From the NCBI RefSeq assembly GCF_010646885.2, contig NZ_CP050700.1:3250501-3314500 (forward strand): a stretch of DNA of 64,000 bases. Reading direction: 5' to 3'. This stretch comes from Desulfopila sp. IMCC35008. GTDB lineage: Bacteria; Desulfobacterota; Desulfobulbia; Desulfobulbales; Desulfocapsaceae. Positions 1 to 8,686 of the stretch are shown piece by piece (within the stretch, counting starts at the first letter, position 1; every line of letters starts with the position of its first letter). Both the position numbers and the translations under genes were made by a program. Under the pieces are notes generated by a model. It made no database searches, was not told the origin of the DNA, and saw only the letters and a list, made by a program, of their open reading frames with translations.

Positions 1-227
1 CGTGGAAAGCACAACAAATAGGAATAAAACCGTGAATCGGTAAAACTGTTCGTAAACCACATCAAAACCAGGAAGAGCAATGTCCTAAATATCTTGAAAG
101 CTTGCAGCCTTAAAACAATCGGCAAGAGTTATCCTCACACTACAAAAGGGGAAATGCACAAAAATACATTTCCCCTTTGTTTACAAGCACATATCGAAGT
201 TTCAACCCTCGCCAAATGTGAATCCAG
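1..227. other. Window-edge intergenic DNA
   Basis: No gene can be supported in this stretch. The only structured element is the hairpin at 145-178, described separately as the terminator of the ligase gene that ends at 228. Confidence 0.5.
142..182 (-). terminator. Rho-independent terminator of the aryl-CoA ligase operon
   Basis: Positions 145-156 (AAAGGGGAAATG) pair perfectly with 167-178 (CATTTCCCCTTT), a 12-bp stem with a 10-nt loop. Read on the minus strand the stem is followed by TTTTGT. It lies about 50 bp past the stop of the ligase gene at 228, where the operon should end. Confidence 0.6.
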
Positions 228-1526
228 TCAAAACTCCCGATTATCGATGACCCGGTTTCCTTTCCCCTCAAAACGTTCGAGGGTTCGCTCCTCGACCAGT
301 TTAACATCGACTCCGATGCCGAGCTCAGAGGCGAGCCGTTTCTTAATCGTATCTACCAGGGTGCGCTGTTTCTTCATGGCATCGAAAAACATCGACTCAA
401 CAACCTCCACCATCACCGTCAATTTATCCTCATTATTGACGCGATCCACAATAAGCCGATAATGGGGTTCCGTGCCTTCGATATCAAACAGCACTGATTC
501 GATCTGGGTCGGGAACACATTGACACCCTTGATAATTAGCATATCGTCAGAGCGTCCCATAACACGATGCATGCGGGTGAGTGTTCTGCCACAGGGACAG
601 GGTTCGGTCATCAGGCGGGTCAAGTCACGGGTCCGGTAGCGAATAACCGGGAAGGCCTCTTTTGTTAGGGTTGTAATAACCAGTTCACCTATCTCGCCCG
701 GTTCAACCGGCTGCAGGGTATCAGGATCCAGCACCTCGACCAGGAAGTGATCTTCATTAATGTGCAGTCCATTGCACTCCTGGCACTCACCGGCAACACC
801 AGGCCCCATGATCTCGGAGAGCCCATAGTTATCGGTGGCGATAATGCCTAACCGATCATTAATTTCGTTGCGCATCGCCTCGGACCATGGTTCAGCCCCA
901 AACAGTCCGTACCTGAGAGAGAGACCGTTCGGGTTCATCCCCAAATCCATCATCACATCGGCCATTTTCAGCGCATAGGACGGTGTGCAGACCAGGGCAG
1001 TGGTCTTGAAATCCTGCATTATCTGGATCTGTCGCTTGGTATTACCAGCTGAGATAGGAATAACAGAGGCACCAAGCCGTTCTGCCCCATAATGGAGGCC
1101 AAAACCACCGGTAAACAGTCCGTAGCCAAAGGCGATCTGGATAACATCGTCAGGGGTCACCCCTGCAGCACATAAGACTCTGGCAACCAGGTTCGACCAG
1201 GTTTTGATATCCCCCTGGCTATAGCCCACCACGGTGGCCATACCGGTGGTCCCGGAAGAGGAGTGTACCCGCACCACATCCCGCAGAGGCACGGCAAAAA
1301 GTCCGTACGGGTAATTATCCCGCAGATCCTGCTTCAGGGTAAAGGGAAAATCACGCAGATGCTCGATAGAGGTAACTTTAGTGGCATCCAGGTTCAGCTC
1401 TTTGAACCTGTTGCGATAAAACGGGACATGAGTCGAGACTCTGGTCAGGGTCTTTTGTAATCGTTCGAGCTGGAGTTTTTGCAGATCTCCACGCTCCATG
1501 CACTCTTCCTGCTGTTGCCAGTACAT
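228..1526 (-). CDS. paaK: Phenylacetate-CoA ligase family protein (copy 1)
   Basis: AMP-forming aryl-acetate CoA ligase of the PaaK type, expected to interconvert phenylacetate (or a related aryl acetate), ATP and CoA with phenylacetyl-CoA in the cytoplasm. Visible are the nucleotide-binding motif SSSGTTGMATVVGY (about residues 90-103), the YGLSEIMGPGVA motif near 235, the YRTRDL adenylation motif near 297, and a C-terminal PaaK domain containing GRSDDMLIIKGVNVFP. The 432-residue length is normal. The start at 1526 gives the family-typical MYW... N terminus; an in-frame ATG at 1499 has a better ribosome site (AGGAAGAG), so the start is not settled. It is the last gene of a minus-strand cluster with an ACT-domain gene (44 bp upstream), a second ligase and iorAB. 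Substrate is inferred from the family and neighbours. Confidence 0.9.
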   Translation of the reverse strand: MYWQQQEECMERGDLQKLQLERLQKTLTRVSTHVPFYRNRFKELNLDATKVTSIEHLRDFPFTLKQDLRDNYPYGLFAVPLRDVVRVHSSSGTTGMATVVGYSQGDIKTWSNLVARVLCAAGVTPDDVIQIAFGYGLFTGGFGLHYGAERLGASVIPISAGNTKRQIQIMQDFKTTALVCTPSYALKMADVMMDLGMNPNGLSLRYGLFGAEPWSEAMRNEINDRLGIIATDNYGLSEIMGPGVAGECQECNGLHINEDHFLVEVLDPDTLQPVEPGEIGELVITTLTKEAFPVIRYRTRDLTRLMTEPCPCGRTLTRMHRVMGRSDDMLIIKGVNVFPTQIESVLFDIEGTEPHYRLIVDRVNNEDKLTVMVEVVESMFFDAMKKQRTLVDTIKKRLASELGIGVDVKLVEERTLERFEGKGNRVIDNREF

Positions 1527-1570
1527 AGTCTGTTTGCCGTAATGAAGATGATTTGGGAGTTACGTTGTAA

Positions 1571-2002
1571 TTACAGGGAACAGATCTGCGCCCCACTCAA
1601 CAGTTTATAGCCTTCTTTTTGCAAAGAATCGATCGCTTTATCCATATCCTCAAAACGGAAAATGAGAACAGCATTTTCACTGCTCTTATTGACAAAGGCA
1701 TACATGTACTCGACATTCAAGCCTGCCTGCTCAATGGATTTCAGGACGGTGGCAAGACCACCCACCTGATCGGCTACCTCCACCGCCAGGACGTTGGTAA
1801 TGCCTACGGTAAAGCCATTACTCTTCAAGATATCTTTTGCCTTCTCAACATCATCGACGATCAACCGCAAAATCCCGAAATCAGCGGTATCAGCCACCGA
1901 CAAGGCCCGGATATTTACATTTTCTGCCGCAATAATCGACGTAATCTCCGCCAATCGCCCAGATTTATTCTCTAAAAAAACAGCAATTTGTTCTACACGC
2001 AT
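1571..2002 (-). CDS. ACT-domain amino-acid-binding protein
   Basis: A 143-residue protein made of two ACT domains in tandem (about residues 1-70 and 71-140). The first opens with the typical [20 protein letters not shown] strand-helix pattern. Such stand-alone double ACT proteins are small ligand sensors and are commonly encoded beside phenylacetate-CoA ligase and indolepyruvate oxidoreductase genes, as here. The start is placed at 2002 because AAGGAGAAGGG lies just upstream; a longer reading frame to 2047 lacks such a site. It sits between two paaK copies, so sensing an aromatic amino acid or its oxoacid is a reasonable inference. No catalytic residues are visible. Confidence 0.85.
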   Translation of the reverse strand: MRVEQIAVFLENKSGRLAEITSIIAAENVNIRALSVADTADFGILRLIVDDVEKAKDILKSNGFTVGITNVLAVEVADQVGGLATVLKSIEQAGLNVEYMYAFVNKSSENAVLIFRFEDMDKAIDSLQKEGYKLLSGAQICSL

Positions 2003-2166
2003 TGCCCTTCTCCTTATAATTGATTCAGCTAACCCTCGTTTCCACACCCATTTCTATCGGGTATGGGCCTTCCACGAAGTATATCACCAATGAAACGAAA
2101 AATAGTATGTAAAATTACCAGTTAGTCGTGTTCTCGAAAAGATTTGCAGTGGTCCAGTTGTTTGCA

Positions 2167-2210
2167 AGCTGGTTATTCCGCAATATTGGAGATATGCGGA
2201 ACAACCAGCT
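2167..2210. repeat. Long intercistronic hairpin
   Basis: AGCTGGTTATTCCGCA (2167-2182) pairs with TGCGGAACAACCAGCT (2195-2210) with a single A/C mismatch, giving a 16-bp stem around a 12-nt loop. It lies in the 239-bp gap between the second ligase gene and the ACT gene, the only wide gap in this minus-strand cluster. There is no T run on either side, so it is more likely an mRNA-processing or stabilising hairpin, or a dispersed palindrome, than a classic terminator. Confidence 0.55.
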
Positions 2211-2241
2211 AGTAAACAGCAGGGCTGTCGTAAACCTTTTC

Positions 2242-3552
2242 CTACAATTTCCGTTTGTCGATTACCCTCTGTGCCTTTCCTTCGGAGCGCTGAATGGTCT
2301 TTGGTTCCACCAGCTTAACCGTGCAGGTAACACCTAGATAATCCTTGATATCCATCTGGATCTTTTGGGACGTCTTCTCAAGTCTCCTGATCTCATCGGA
2401 GAACAGGCTCTCACTGACTTCGACCAGCACCTGCATGGTATCGAGATTACCATCACGCTCCACCACGATCTGATAATGAGGTTCAACGCCCTCCACACCC
2501 ATCAGAACATGCTCTACCTGCGACGGAAAGACGTTGACACCGCGGATGATAAGCATATCGTCGGTACGTCCTGTCACCTTCTCCATACGAACCAAAGTCC
2601 GACCGCAGGAGCAGGTTTCATACATCAAGCGTGAGATATCCTTTGTGCGGTAGCGGATAAGCGGGAAGGCCTCCTTGGTAAGAGTGGTAAAGACCAGCTC
2701 GCCCTTCTCGCCTGGCGGCAATACTTCACCTGTTTCGGGATCGATGATCTCCGGCAGGAAATGATCCTCAAAGATATGCATACCACCATCGCTGGTCAGA
2801 CACTCCATGGCAACGCCAGGGCCGATAATCTCAGAGAGCCCATAGATATCAACAGCCTTGAGGTTGAGTTTTCGTTCCACCTCTTCGCGCATGTTCTCAC
2901 TCCACGGCTCAGCACCGAAGATCCCCACCTTCAGGGAAAGAGAGGCAGGGTCAACGTCCAGTTCTGCCATAGCATCCGCCAGGTTCAGCGCATAGGACGG
3001 AGTAGCCATCAAAACGGTGGACTTGAAATCACGCATAATGCCGATCTGACGTTTGGTGTTGCCGCCGGAAATGGGTATTACCGTTGCCCCCAGTCGCTCG
3101 GCCCCGTAATGTGCGCCGAGACCACCGGTAAAGAGGCCATAACCATAGGCATTATGTACCATATCACCACTGGTCACACCGGCACAGCAATAGGCTCTGG
3201 CCATCACGCCTGACCACAGTTTCACATCATCTTTAGTGTAACCAACAACGGTCGACTTCCCCGTAGTTCCCGAGGAGGCGTGTACCCGGACTAACTCGTC
3301 CATCGGTACGGTGAACAGGCCGAACGGGTAATTGTCGCGCAGATCATCTTTATAAGTAAACGGCAACTTGGCTAAATCAGTCAGGGTCTGGATGTCAGCT
3401 GGTTTTACCCCTGCCACATCCATCTTCTCCCGGTACGGTTTCACCTTTTCATACATCCGGTGAACAAGCCGCTGCAGCCTTTTCAGCTGAATCGACTCCA
3501 GACCGACCCGCGGCAGCGTTTCCATCTCCTCTTCCCAATATATGGTGCTCAT
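2242..3552 (-). CDS. paaK: Phenylacetate-CoA ligase family protein (copy 2)
   Basis: Second AMP-forming aryl-acetate CoA ligase, 436 residues, clearly paralogous to the copy at 228-1526. Motifs are [15 protein letters not shown] near residue 92, [18 protein letters not shown] near 237, YRTKDISRL near 300 and [18 protein letters not shown] in the C-terminal domain. In contrast to copy 1 (M), it carries the usual lysine after SSGTTG. The start at 3552 yields [10 protein letters not shown], which matches family N termini and follows GAGAAGAG on the minus strand. It is 15 bp downstream of iorB, so it should be co-transcribed with the oxidoreductase whose product is an aryl-acetyl-CoA. Confidence 0.92.
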   Translation of the reverse strand: MSTIYWEEEMETLPRVGLESIQLKRLQRLVHRMYEKVKPYREKMDVAGVKPADIQTLTDLAKLPFTYKDDLRDNYPFGLFTVPMDELVRVHASSGTTGKSTVVGYTKDDVKLWSGVMARAYCCAGVTSGDMVHNAYGYGLFTGGLGAHYGAERLGATVIPISGGNTKRQIGIMRDFKSTVLMATPSYALNLADAMAELDVDPASLSLKVGIFGAEPWSENMREEVERKLNLKAVDIYGLSEIIGPGVAMECLTSDGGMHIFEDHFLPEIIDPETGEVLPPGEKGELVFTTLTKEAFPLIRYRTKDISRLMYETCSCGRTLVRMEKVTGRTDDMLIIRGVNVFPSQVEHVLMGVEGVEPHYQIVVERDGNLDTMQVLVEVSESLFSDEIRRLEKTSQKIQMDIKDYLGVTCTVKLVEPKTIQRSEGKAQRVIDKRKL

Positions 3553-3567
3553 CTCTTCTCTCCCTGC

Positions 3568-4152
3568 TTAACCGTTTCCGACTTCACGCCCGGCATGGTA
3601 CGCCTTCACATTTACATCCCTGAATTTTTCAGGTACACGGTTGTGGATAACCTGCTCGAACACATCCGCATCGATCGGTAAAAAGGCCGACATTGCCCCG
3701 ACCATCACCACATTGGCGGTTCGTACCTCGCCAACATCCTTGGCGATATCAAAAGCATCAACCGGCACCACATTGATGTCTCTTTTGGTCAGCTCATCCA
3801 GTACGTTTTCAGGATATTCTGTCTGGCCTGTGGCAACTGCAGGCGGCAGGATCATCTGGGTATTGACGATCACCGTCGAGCCTTTGTGCAGGTACGGCAG
3901 GTAACGAACCGCTTCCATCATCTCAAAGGCGACCTGGATATCGGCGCACCCCGGTTCAATCAGCGGCGAGTAGACCTTGGATCCATAGCGCAACTGGGCG
4001 GTGACAGAGCCACCGCGCTGGGCCATTCCATGCACCTCGCTCTTCTTTACATCATACCCTTTGGCCAACAATCCCAAAGCCGTTACCTCGCTTGCCAGCA
4101 GGATCCCCTGGCCACCAACCCCTGAAAAGAGGATATTTCCCGTTGCTTCCAT
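3568..4152 (-). CDS. iorB: Indolepyruvate ferredoxin oxidoreductase, beta subunit
   Basis: Gamma-type subunit of a 2-oxoacid:ferredoxin oxidoreductase, 194 residues, the usual length. The N terminus carries the Rossmann-like ILFSGVGGQGILLAS motif (about residues 7-21), followed by EVHGMAQRGGSVTAQLRYG, a strong signature of IorB and PorG-like subunits. With IorA it oxidatively decarboxylates aryl-pyruvates (from Trp, Phe and Tyr transamination) to aryl-acetyl-CoA while reducing ferredoxin. The ATG overlaps the iorA stop by one base (TAATG), indicating translational coupling and a fixed start. Confidence 0.95.
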   Translation of the reverse strand: MEATGNILFSGVGGQGILLASEVTALGLLAKGYDVKKSEVHGMAQRGGSVTAQLRYGSKVYSPLIEPGCADIQVAFEMMEAVRYLPYLHKGSTVIVNTQMILPPAVATGQTEYPENVLDELTKRDINVVPVDAFDIAKDVGEVRTANVVMVGAMSAFLPIDADVFEQVIHNRVPEKFRDVNVKAYHAGREVGNG

Positions 4153-5963
4153 TACTTTTCCTCCTTTCTGGTTATAGCATCGAACTTACACAGTGATGCG
4201 CACTGACCACAATCGTTACAGAGTATCTCGTCGATCTTTGATACACCTTTCTGTTTCTTTTTGAACCCTTTGGCCTCGGCCTCACCTTCCTTAAAGCTTG
4301 TCCAGCTGATTGCCGGGCAACCAAGTCTGATACAGCTCATGCAGCCAACACAGTTTTCCTGGTTGGTAAAGTAACTGACCGGTTTGCGTTCCTTCATCTC
4401 AGGGAGCAGCACGCAAGGGGCCTTACTGATGACAACAGAAGGCTCTTCAAGCTCCACAGCCTCTTTCAGCACTTTTCGGGTTTCGACCACATTGTGCGGG
4501 TTCACCACGAAAATATGTTTGACGCCAACAGCTCGGCACAATCCTTCGATATCAAGCTCATGGGCCGCTTCACCCTTGATGGAGTAGCCACTGGTCGGGT
4601 TGTTCTGCTGCCCGGTCATGGCGGTGATACGGTTATCGAGGATAATGGTTGTGGCGCCACTGTTGTTATAGACGCTGTTAATAAGACCGGTCACACCGGA
4701 ATGTACAAAGGTGGAATCTCCAAGAACAGAGACAACCTTTTTATGTCCTTCATCACCCAATGCCTTGACCATTCCATGGGCGATCGTTACCGAGGCGCCC
4801 ATACAGACACAGGAGTCCATAGCGGAGAGGGGTGGCAGGAACCCAAGGGTATAGCAGCCGATATCGCCGGACACAAACACCTTCATGCGTGAGAGGTTAA
4901 AGAAGATGCCGCGATGGGGACAACCGGCACACATGTTCGGCGGCCTGTTCGGCAGCTCCACCGACTCAAATAATGATCGATCTTTCTCAGGTGCAATTGC
5001 ATGCCGGACAATATCCGTGTTCAGCTCACCCTGATTTGGAATTACCTCCTTGCCCTTACATTCGATCCCCATAGCCTTGATATGATTTTCCAGGAAGGGA
5101 TCAAGTTCCTCTACGATATAGAGCTCATCCACAGAGTCAGCAAACTTGCGAATCAACTTTTCAGGCAACGGCCAACACATGCCGAGCTTAAGGACAGCCG
5201 CTTCGGGAAACGCTTCTTTTACATAGAGATAGGAGACACCGGCTGTGATATATCCCTTGGTGGTATCCCCTTGCTCGATCCGGTTAAAAGATGCGGTTTC
5301 CGCCATCTCCATGCACCGAGTCATCCGCTCCTCGACAACCACTCGGCGCTGCCGAGCCAGGGCAGGCAACATGACAGTCTTCTGAGGGGCCTCGGGTACT
5401 GCGCACTCAGTGGCAGGGGGTAATTTCTCCCCCTCCTCCACCACCCCTTTTACATGGGCTACCCGGGTGGTAATGCGAACGATAACCGGCGTATCCAGCT
5501 CCTCGCTTAACTGGTAAGCGGTTTTCATCATCTCTTTTGCTTCTCCCGGCTCCGACGGTTCCAGCATCGGCAGCTTGGCAGCAAAGGCGTAATTCCTGTT
5601 ATCCTGTTCATTCTGGGAGGAGTGCATCTCCGGGTCGTCGGCACTGATCAGTACCAGCCCACCGACAACACCTGTATAAGCAGCTGTAAAAAGCGGATCG
5701 GCAGCAACATTAACCCCCACATGCTTCATGGTGGCCAGCGCCCGCGCACCACCGAAAGAGGCTCCGATGGCAACTTCAAGCCCCACCTTCTCATTCGGTG
5801 CCCATTCCGTATAGACGCCTTCATATCCAGAGAGGTTCTCCATGATCTCCGTCGAGGGAGTTCCGGGATAGCCGGAAGCAACCTTCACGCCAGCTTCCCA
5901 GGCCCCCAGGGCTATGGCTTCATTGCCTGACATCCACACTGTTTTTTCACGTATCTTTGTCAC
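4152..5963 (-). CDS. iorA: Indolepyruvate ferredoxin oxidoreductase, alpha subunit (GTG start)
   Basis: Catalytic TPP- and iron-sulfur-containing subunit, 603 residues from the chosen start. In order: the pyrimidine-binding domain with GYPGTPSTEI near the N terminus, a transketolase C-like domain, the MCAGCPHRG motif, the TPP pyrophosphate domain (GDIGCYTLG and GDSTFVHSG), and a C-terminal ferredoxin domain with two clusters (CVGCMSCIRLGCP and CNDCGQCASLC). The start is put at the GTG at 5961-5963 because AGGAG sits 5 bases upstream. The open frame extends to 6008, but the added residues look like leader. First gene of the operon iorA-iorB-paaK-ACT-paaK. Confidence 0.95.
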   Translation of the reverse strand: MTKIREKTVWMSGNEAIALGAWEAGVKVASGYPGTPSTEIMENLSGYEGVYTEWAPNEKVGLEVAIGASFGGARALATMKHVGVNVAADPLFTAAYTGVVGGLVLISADDPEMHSSQNEQDNRNYAFAAKLPMLEPSEPGEAKEMMKTAYQLSEELDTPVIVRITTRVAHVKGVVEEGEKLPPATECAVPEAPQKTVMLPALARQRRVVVEERMTRCMEMAETASFNRIEQGDTTKGYITAGVSYLYVKEAFPEAAVLKLGMCWPLPEKLIRKFADSVDELYIVEELDPFLENHIKAMGIECKGKEVIPNQGELNTDIVRHAIAPEKDRSLFESVELPNRPPNMCAGCPHRGIFFNLSRMKVFVSGDIGCYTLGFLPPLSAMDSCVCMGASVTIAHGMVKALGDEGHKKVVSVLGDSTFVHSGVTGLINSVYNNSGATTIILDNRITAMTGQQNNPTSGYSIKGEAAHELDIEGLCRAVGVKHIFVVNPHNVVETRKVLKEAVELEEPSVVISKAPCVLLPEMKERKPVSYFTNQENCVGCMSCIRLGCPAISWTSFKEGEAEAKGFKKKQKGVSKIDEILCNDCGQCASLCKFDAITRKEEK

Positions 5964-6207
5964 AATATCTCCTGGTGGTTTTTTGTATTCCGAACAGGCC
6001 CGGACCATATTTAAAGAGAGCCTTTTTTCGCATATAGTAAACTCTTTTGAAGAGCCTGAGGAGATTACTCTGAAAAGCAGGGCTCAGGCAAGTATTTTTC
6101 AAATTTTCATAGGCCTCTGCCCATTAGCGATTAACAAAATTAACCTCCATTACACGGTGGCTTTCCCGTCACCAGGGTCTGAAACCTTCGGCACCTCTTC
6201 GTTTACT

Positions 6208-6235
6208 TTGACAACTGCATGTTTTCACCTATAAT
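6208..6235 (+). promoter_or_regulatory. Sigma-70 promoter for the CBS-ACT gene
   Basis: A perfect -35 TTGACA (6208-6213) and perfect -10 TATAAT (6230-6235) are separated by 16 bp, about 105 bp before the start codon of the CBS-ACT gene. This is the best promoter match noticed in the window. Confidence 0.8.
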
Positions 6236-6283
6236 ATAGGAAAATAGAACTATAAAAGTATATGGTCCGAGGCTTGCCGGGAT

Positions 6284-6298
6284 CAGACCTGCGGTCTG
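6284..6298. promoter_or_regulatory. Palindrome in the CBS-ACT leader
   Basis: CAGACC-TGC-GGTCTG, a perfect 6-bp inverted repeat with a 3-base centre, lies about 45-50 bp downstream of the likely transcription start and 43 bp before the ATG. It could be an operator or a small mRNA hairpin; no regulator can be named. Confidence 0.35.
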
Positions 6299-6340
6299 CC
6301 ACCCAAGTACAGCAACAAAATACCTACCGGAGGGTTCCAC

Positions 6341-7030
6341 ATGTATATAGGCAGAATAATGAAAACGGACTTGGTAACGGTCCTGCCGGAAACAAGCCTG
6401 GTTGAGGCCCGTAATATCATTGAGTCAAAAGACGTCGACCACCTTCTTGTTGTTGATAAAAAGGGCAAACTTGTCGGTGTACTCTCCGATAAGGATCTGA
6501 AACAGGCCTGGGCCTCGCCTGCCACATCTCTTTCCACCCACGAATTGAACTACCTTCTCGACAAGGTTGTTGTACAGATGATCATGATAAAAACGGTTGT
6601 CACGGTATCTGTCGATACGACTATCGAGAGGGCCGCTTATATCATGATGCAGCATAACATTAACTCACTGCCCGTAATGGAAAACGATGAACTGGCGGGT
6701 ATCATCACCTCAACGGATGTCAACAGGGTCCTGCTTGAAGCAATTGGCATGAGCGATGATGCTGTTCGTCTCGGCGTGCTGGTAAAAGACTCCATGGGGG
6801 TTCTGGCCGATGTTACCGCCATCCTGCGGGATGCAAAGGTCAACATCCTGAGCATCCTGAGCTGGCCGGAAAAAGAGTATCCGGGTGTCACCCAGTTGGT
6901 GATCCGGGTCGGCTCCAGGGACGGTTTAATGGCGGTAAATGCCCTGCGGGAAGGCGGCTACAATGTAAAAACAAGCTACGTGAAGGATATTACACCGTAT
7001 CTTCCTGTGGATGAGTACACTGATGCATAA
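6341..7030 (+). CDS. CBS-domain and ACT-domain protein (AcuB-like)
   Basis: A 229-residue cytoplasmic protein with two CBS motifs (about residues 1-55 and 80-135, including VDHLLVVDKKGKLVGVLSDKD and INSLPVMENDELAGIITSTD) followed by an ACT domain from about 142 (VRLGVLVKDSMGVLADVTAIL). CBS pairs bind adenosine nucleotides and ACT domains bind amino acids, so it probably senses energy and amino-acid state. The arrangement resembles AcuB. The ATG is preceded by GGAGG at a good distance and by a near-perfect promoter. It is transcribed away from iorA. No enzyme domain is attached and the target is unknown. Confidence 0.85.
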   Translation: MYIGRIMKTDLVTVLPETSLVEARNIIESKDVDHLLVVDKKGKLVGVLSDKDLKQAWASPATSLSTHELNYLLDKVVVQMIMIKTVVTVSVDTTIERAAYIMMQHNINSLPVMENDELAGIITSTDVNRVLLEAIGMSDDAVRLGVLVKDSMGVLADVTAILRDAKVNILSILSWPEKEYPGVTQLVIRVGSRDGLMAVNALREGGYNVKTSYVKDITPYLPVDEYTDA

Positions 7031-7109
7031 AGCTCTCATTGCAGCTTAGTTTTCCCGGTTCAAGGGCAGGCAGACTTTTTCATCAGTATGCCGTCACCCC
7101 ATCCAGTCA

Positions 7110-7140
7110 CAGTTCTGCAGCCATTAGGGCTGCAGAACTG
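7110..7140. repeat. Perfect hairpin downstream of the CBS-ACT gene
   Basis: CAGTTCTGCAGCC (7110-7122) pairs perfectly with GGCTGCAGAACTG (7128-7140), a 13-bp stem with a 5-base loop, 80 bp after the CBS-ACT stop. No T run follows on either strand. It could terminate with Rho help or be a dispersed palindrome. The rest of the 298-bp gap up to argA shows nothing else. Confidence 0.55.
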
Positions 7141-7328
7141 TCGGGAAAAGAGTGTCCCTCTCCTGTCAGAAAAGATCTCCATCTACCTCAGCCACCCATA
7201 AACTTTCTCCCCTTCCCCGGCTCTTGCTTTGAGGATTTCCTGATAGCGATTGAAAAGCCACCTGAAACCAGATAAGATCAGACAGTTACAGCAATTTCCG
7301 ATTTATTAATCTCAACCCATATTTTCGC

Positions 7329-8657
7329 GTGAATACAAACGATGAATATTTCCTGAAATGGTTCCGCAATGTGACGCCGTATATCCACGACCATCGCGGC
7401 AAGACCTTTGTGATCATGATCCCCGGCGACTGTTTCGGCCAGCCTGGATTCGATAACATCATAAGCGATATCGCGGTGCTGATTGGTCTCGGTATCCGCC
7501 TGGTGGTGGTGCATGGCGCCCGTCTGCAGATCGAGCAGGAGTTAAATGCTGCAGGAATCCATTCGCAATTTCACCAGGGTGCCCGAATCACTGAACGGGC
7601 GCATCTCCCCCATGTACTAAAAGCCATCGGTGGAGCAAGGTGGCAGCTGGAAGCGCTTTTTTCCAGTGGCCTCCCCGACTCGCCGATGTATGGGGCCAAG
7701 ATCAAGATCAGGGGTGGAAATTTCATCACCGCCATGCCCCGGGGCATTCTGGACGGCGTGGATCACCAGATGACCGGCAAGGTACGATCCGTCGACAGAG
7801 AAGCTATACGAGAAATTATCAACTCGCACTGTCTGGCCCTGCTCTCCCCGCTGGGTTACTCAATAACCGGTGAGGTGTTCAACCTCTCCTTTGCCGAAAT
7901 CGGTACGGCTGTGGCAACCGCGATTGGTGCAGATAAAGTTATCCTGTTTAACGATGACGGCCCCATCTATGATAAAAACGGCACACATTACCGTGACCTC
8001 ACTCTCCATCAGTGTAAAGAGTTTCTGGAAGGCGAAGACCGCCACGCCCCTACCAATACATATTTTTCCCTGCGTGCCGGATATGGCGCGTGCAAAAAAG
8101 GGGTACCCCGTGCCCACATCATATCATCAACCGAAGATGGCACATTATTAAAGGAGCTGTTTACCCGCGATGGTTCCGGCACCATGGTCTATAGTGACGA
8201 CTACGAGCTTGTTCGCAAGGGAGAGGTGGAGGATGTGGCGGGCATACTGAACCTTATCTCACCTCTTGAACAAAAAGGGATACTGGTCAAACGATCGCGT
8301 GAATTGCTGGAAACTGAGATCGACCATTTTATCGTCATGGAAAAAGACAGCATGATTATCGGCTGTGCCGCTCTTTACCCGATTAATGGTTCCGACAGCG
8401 GTGAACTCGCCTGTATGGCGATCCTCCCTGAGTACAGGAAGAGCGGTCGCGCTGCCACCCTGCTGCACCATGTAGTAAAAAAAGGTATAGAGCTGAAAAT
8501 GAAGAATATCTTTACCCTCACCACCCAGACCGCCCACTGGTTTATTGGCCAGGGATTCAGGGAAAGTGAGGTTGAGGCGCTGCCTGCCAGCAGGAAGAAA
8601 ATGTATAATCTACAGCGTAACTCCAAAGTGCTGGTGAAATCGCTCGCCCGGAAATAA
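7329..8657 (+). CDS. argA: N-acetylglutamate synthase (amino-acid N-acetyltransferase)
   Basis: First step of arginine biosynthesis: acetyl-CoA + L-glutamate to N-acetylglutamate. The 442-residue protein has an amino-acid-kinase-like domain (about residues 20-285; GLGIRLVVVHGARLQIEQEL near 58, and MTGKVRSVD) and a C-terminal GNAT acetyltransferase domain (about 300-435; CMAILPEYRKSGRAATLLHH carries the acetyl-CoA loop). This is the classical ArgA architecture and length. The frame opens with GTG at 7329 and no stronger in-frame start is visible; the ribosome site is weak. The lipoprotein gene begins 29 bp downstream on the same strand. Confidence 0.93.
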   Translation: MNTNDEYFLKWFRNVTPYIHDHRGKTFVIMIPGDCFGQPGFDNIISDIAVLIGLGIRLVVVHGARLQIEQELNAAGIHSQFHQGARITERAHLPHVLKAIGGARWQLEALFSSGLPDSPMYGAKIKIRGGNFITAMPRGILDGVDHQMTGKVRSVDREAIREIINSHCLALLSPLGYSITGEVFNLSFAEIGTAVATAIGADKVILFNDDGPIYDKNGTHYRDLTLHQCKEFLEGEDRHAPTNTYFSLRAGYGACKKGVPRAHIISSTEDGTLLKELFTRDGSGTMVYSDDYELVRKGEVEDVAGILNLISPLEQKGILVKRSRELLETEIDHFIVMEKDSMIIGCAALYPINGSDSGELACMAILPEYRKSGRAATLLHHVVKKGIELKMKNIFTLTTQTAHWFIGQGFRESEVEALPASRKKMYNLQRNSKVLVKSLARK

Positions 8658-8686
8658 TCGGTATATTTTGTTGCAGGAGTAGAGAT

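Larger units (their letters stand above)
5964..6340. other. Divergent intergenic region between iorA and the CBS-ACT gene
   Basis: This 377-bp region separates genes transcribed in opposite directions and must hold both promoters. The plus-strand promoter at 6208-6235 is clear and is listed separately, as is the small palindrome at 6284-6298. No confident minus-strand promoter for iorA was picked out by eye. Confidence 0.5.

Noticed and set aside
7110..7140. Intrinsic terminator after the CBS-ACT gene
   Set aside because: The stem is perfect but no T run follows on either strand, so it is listed as a hairpin only.
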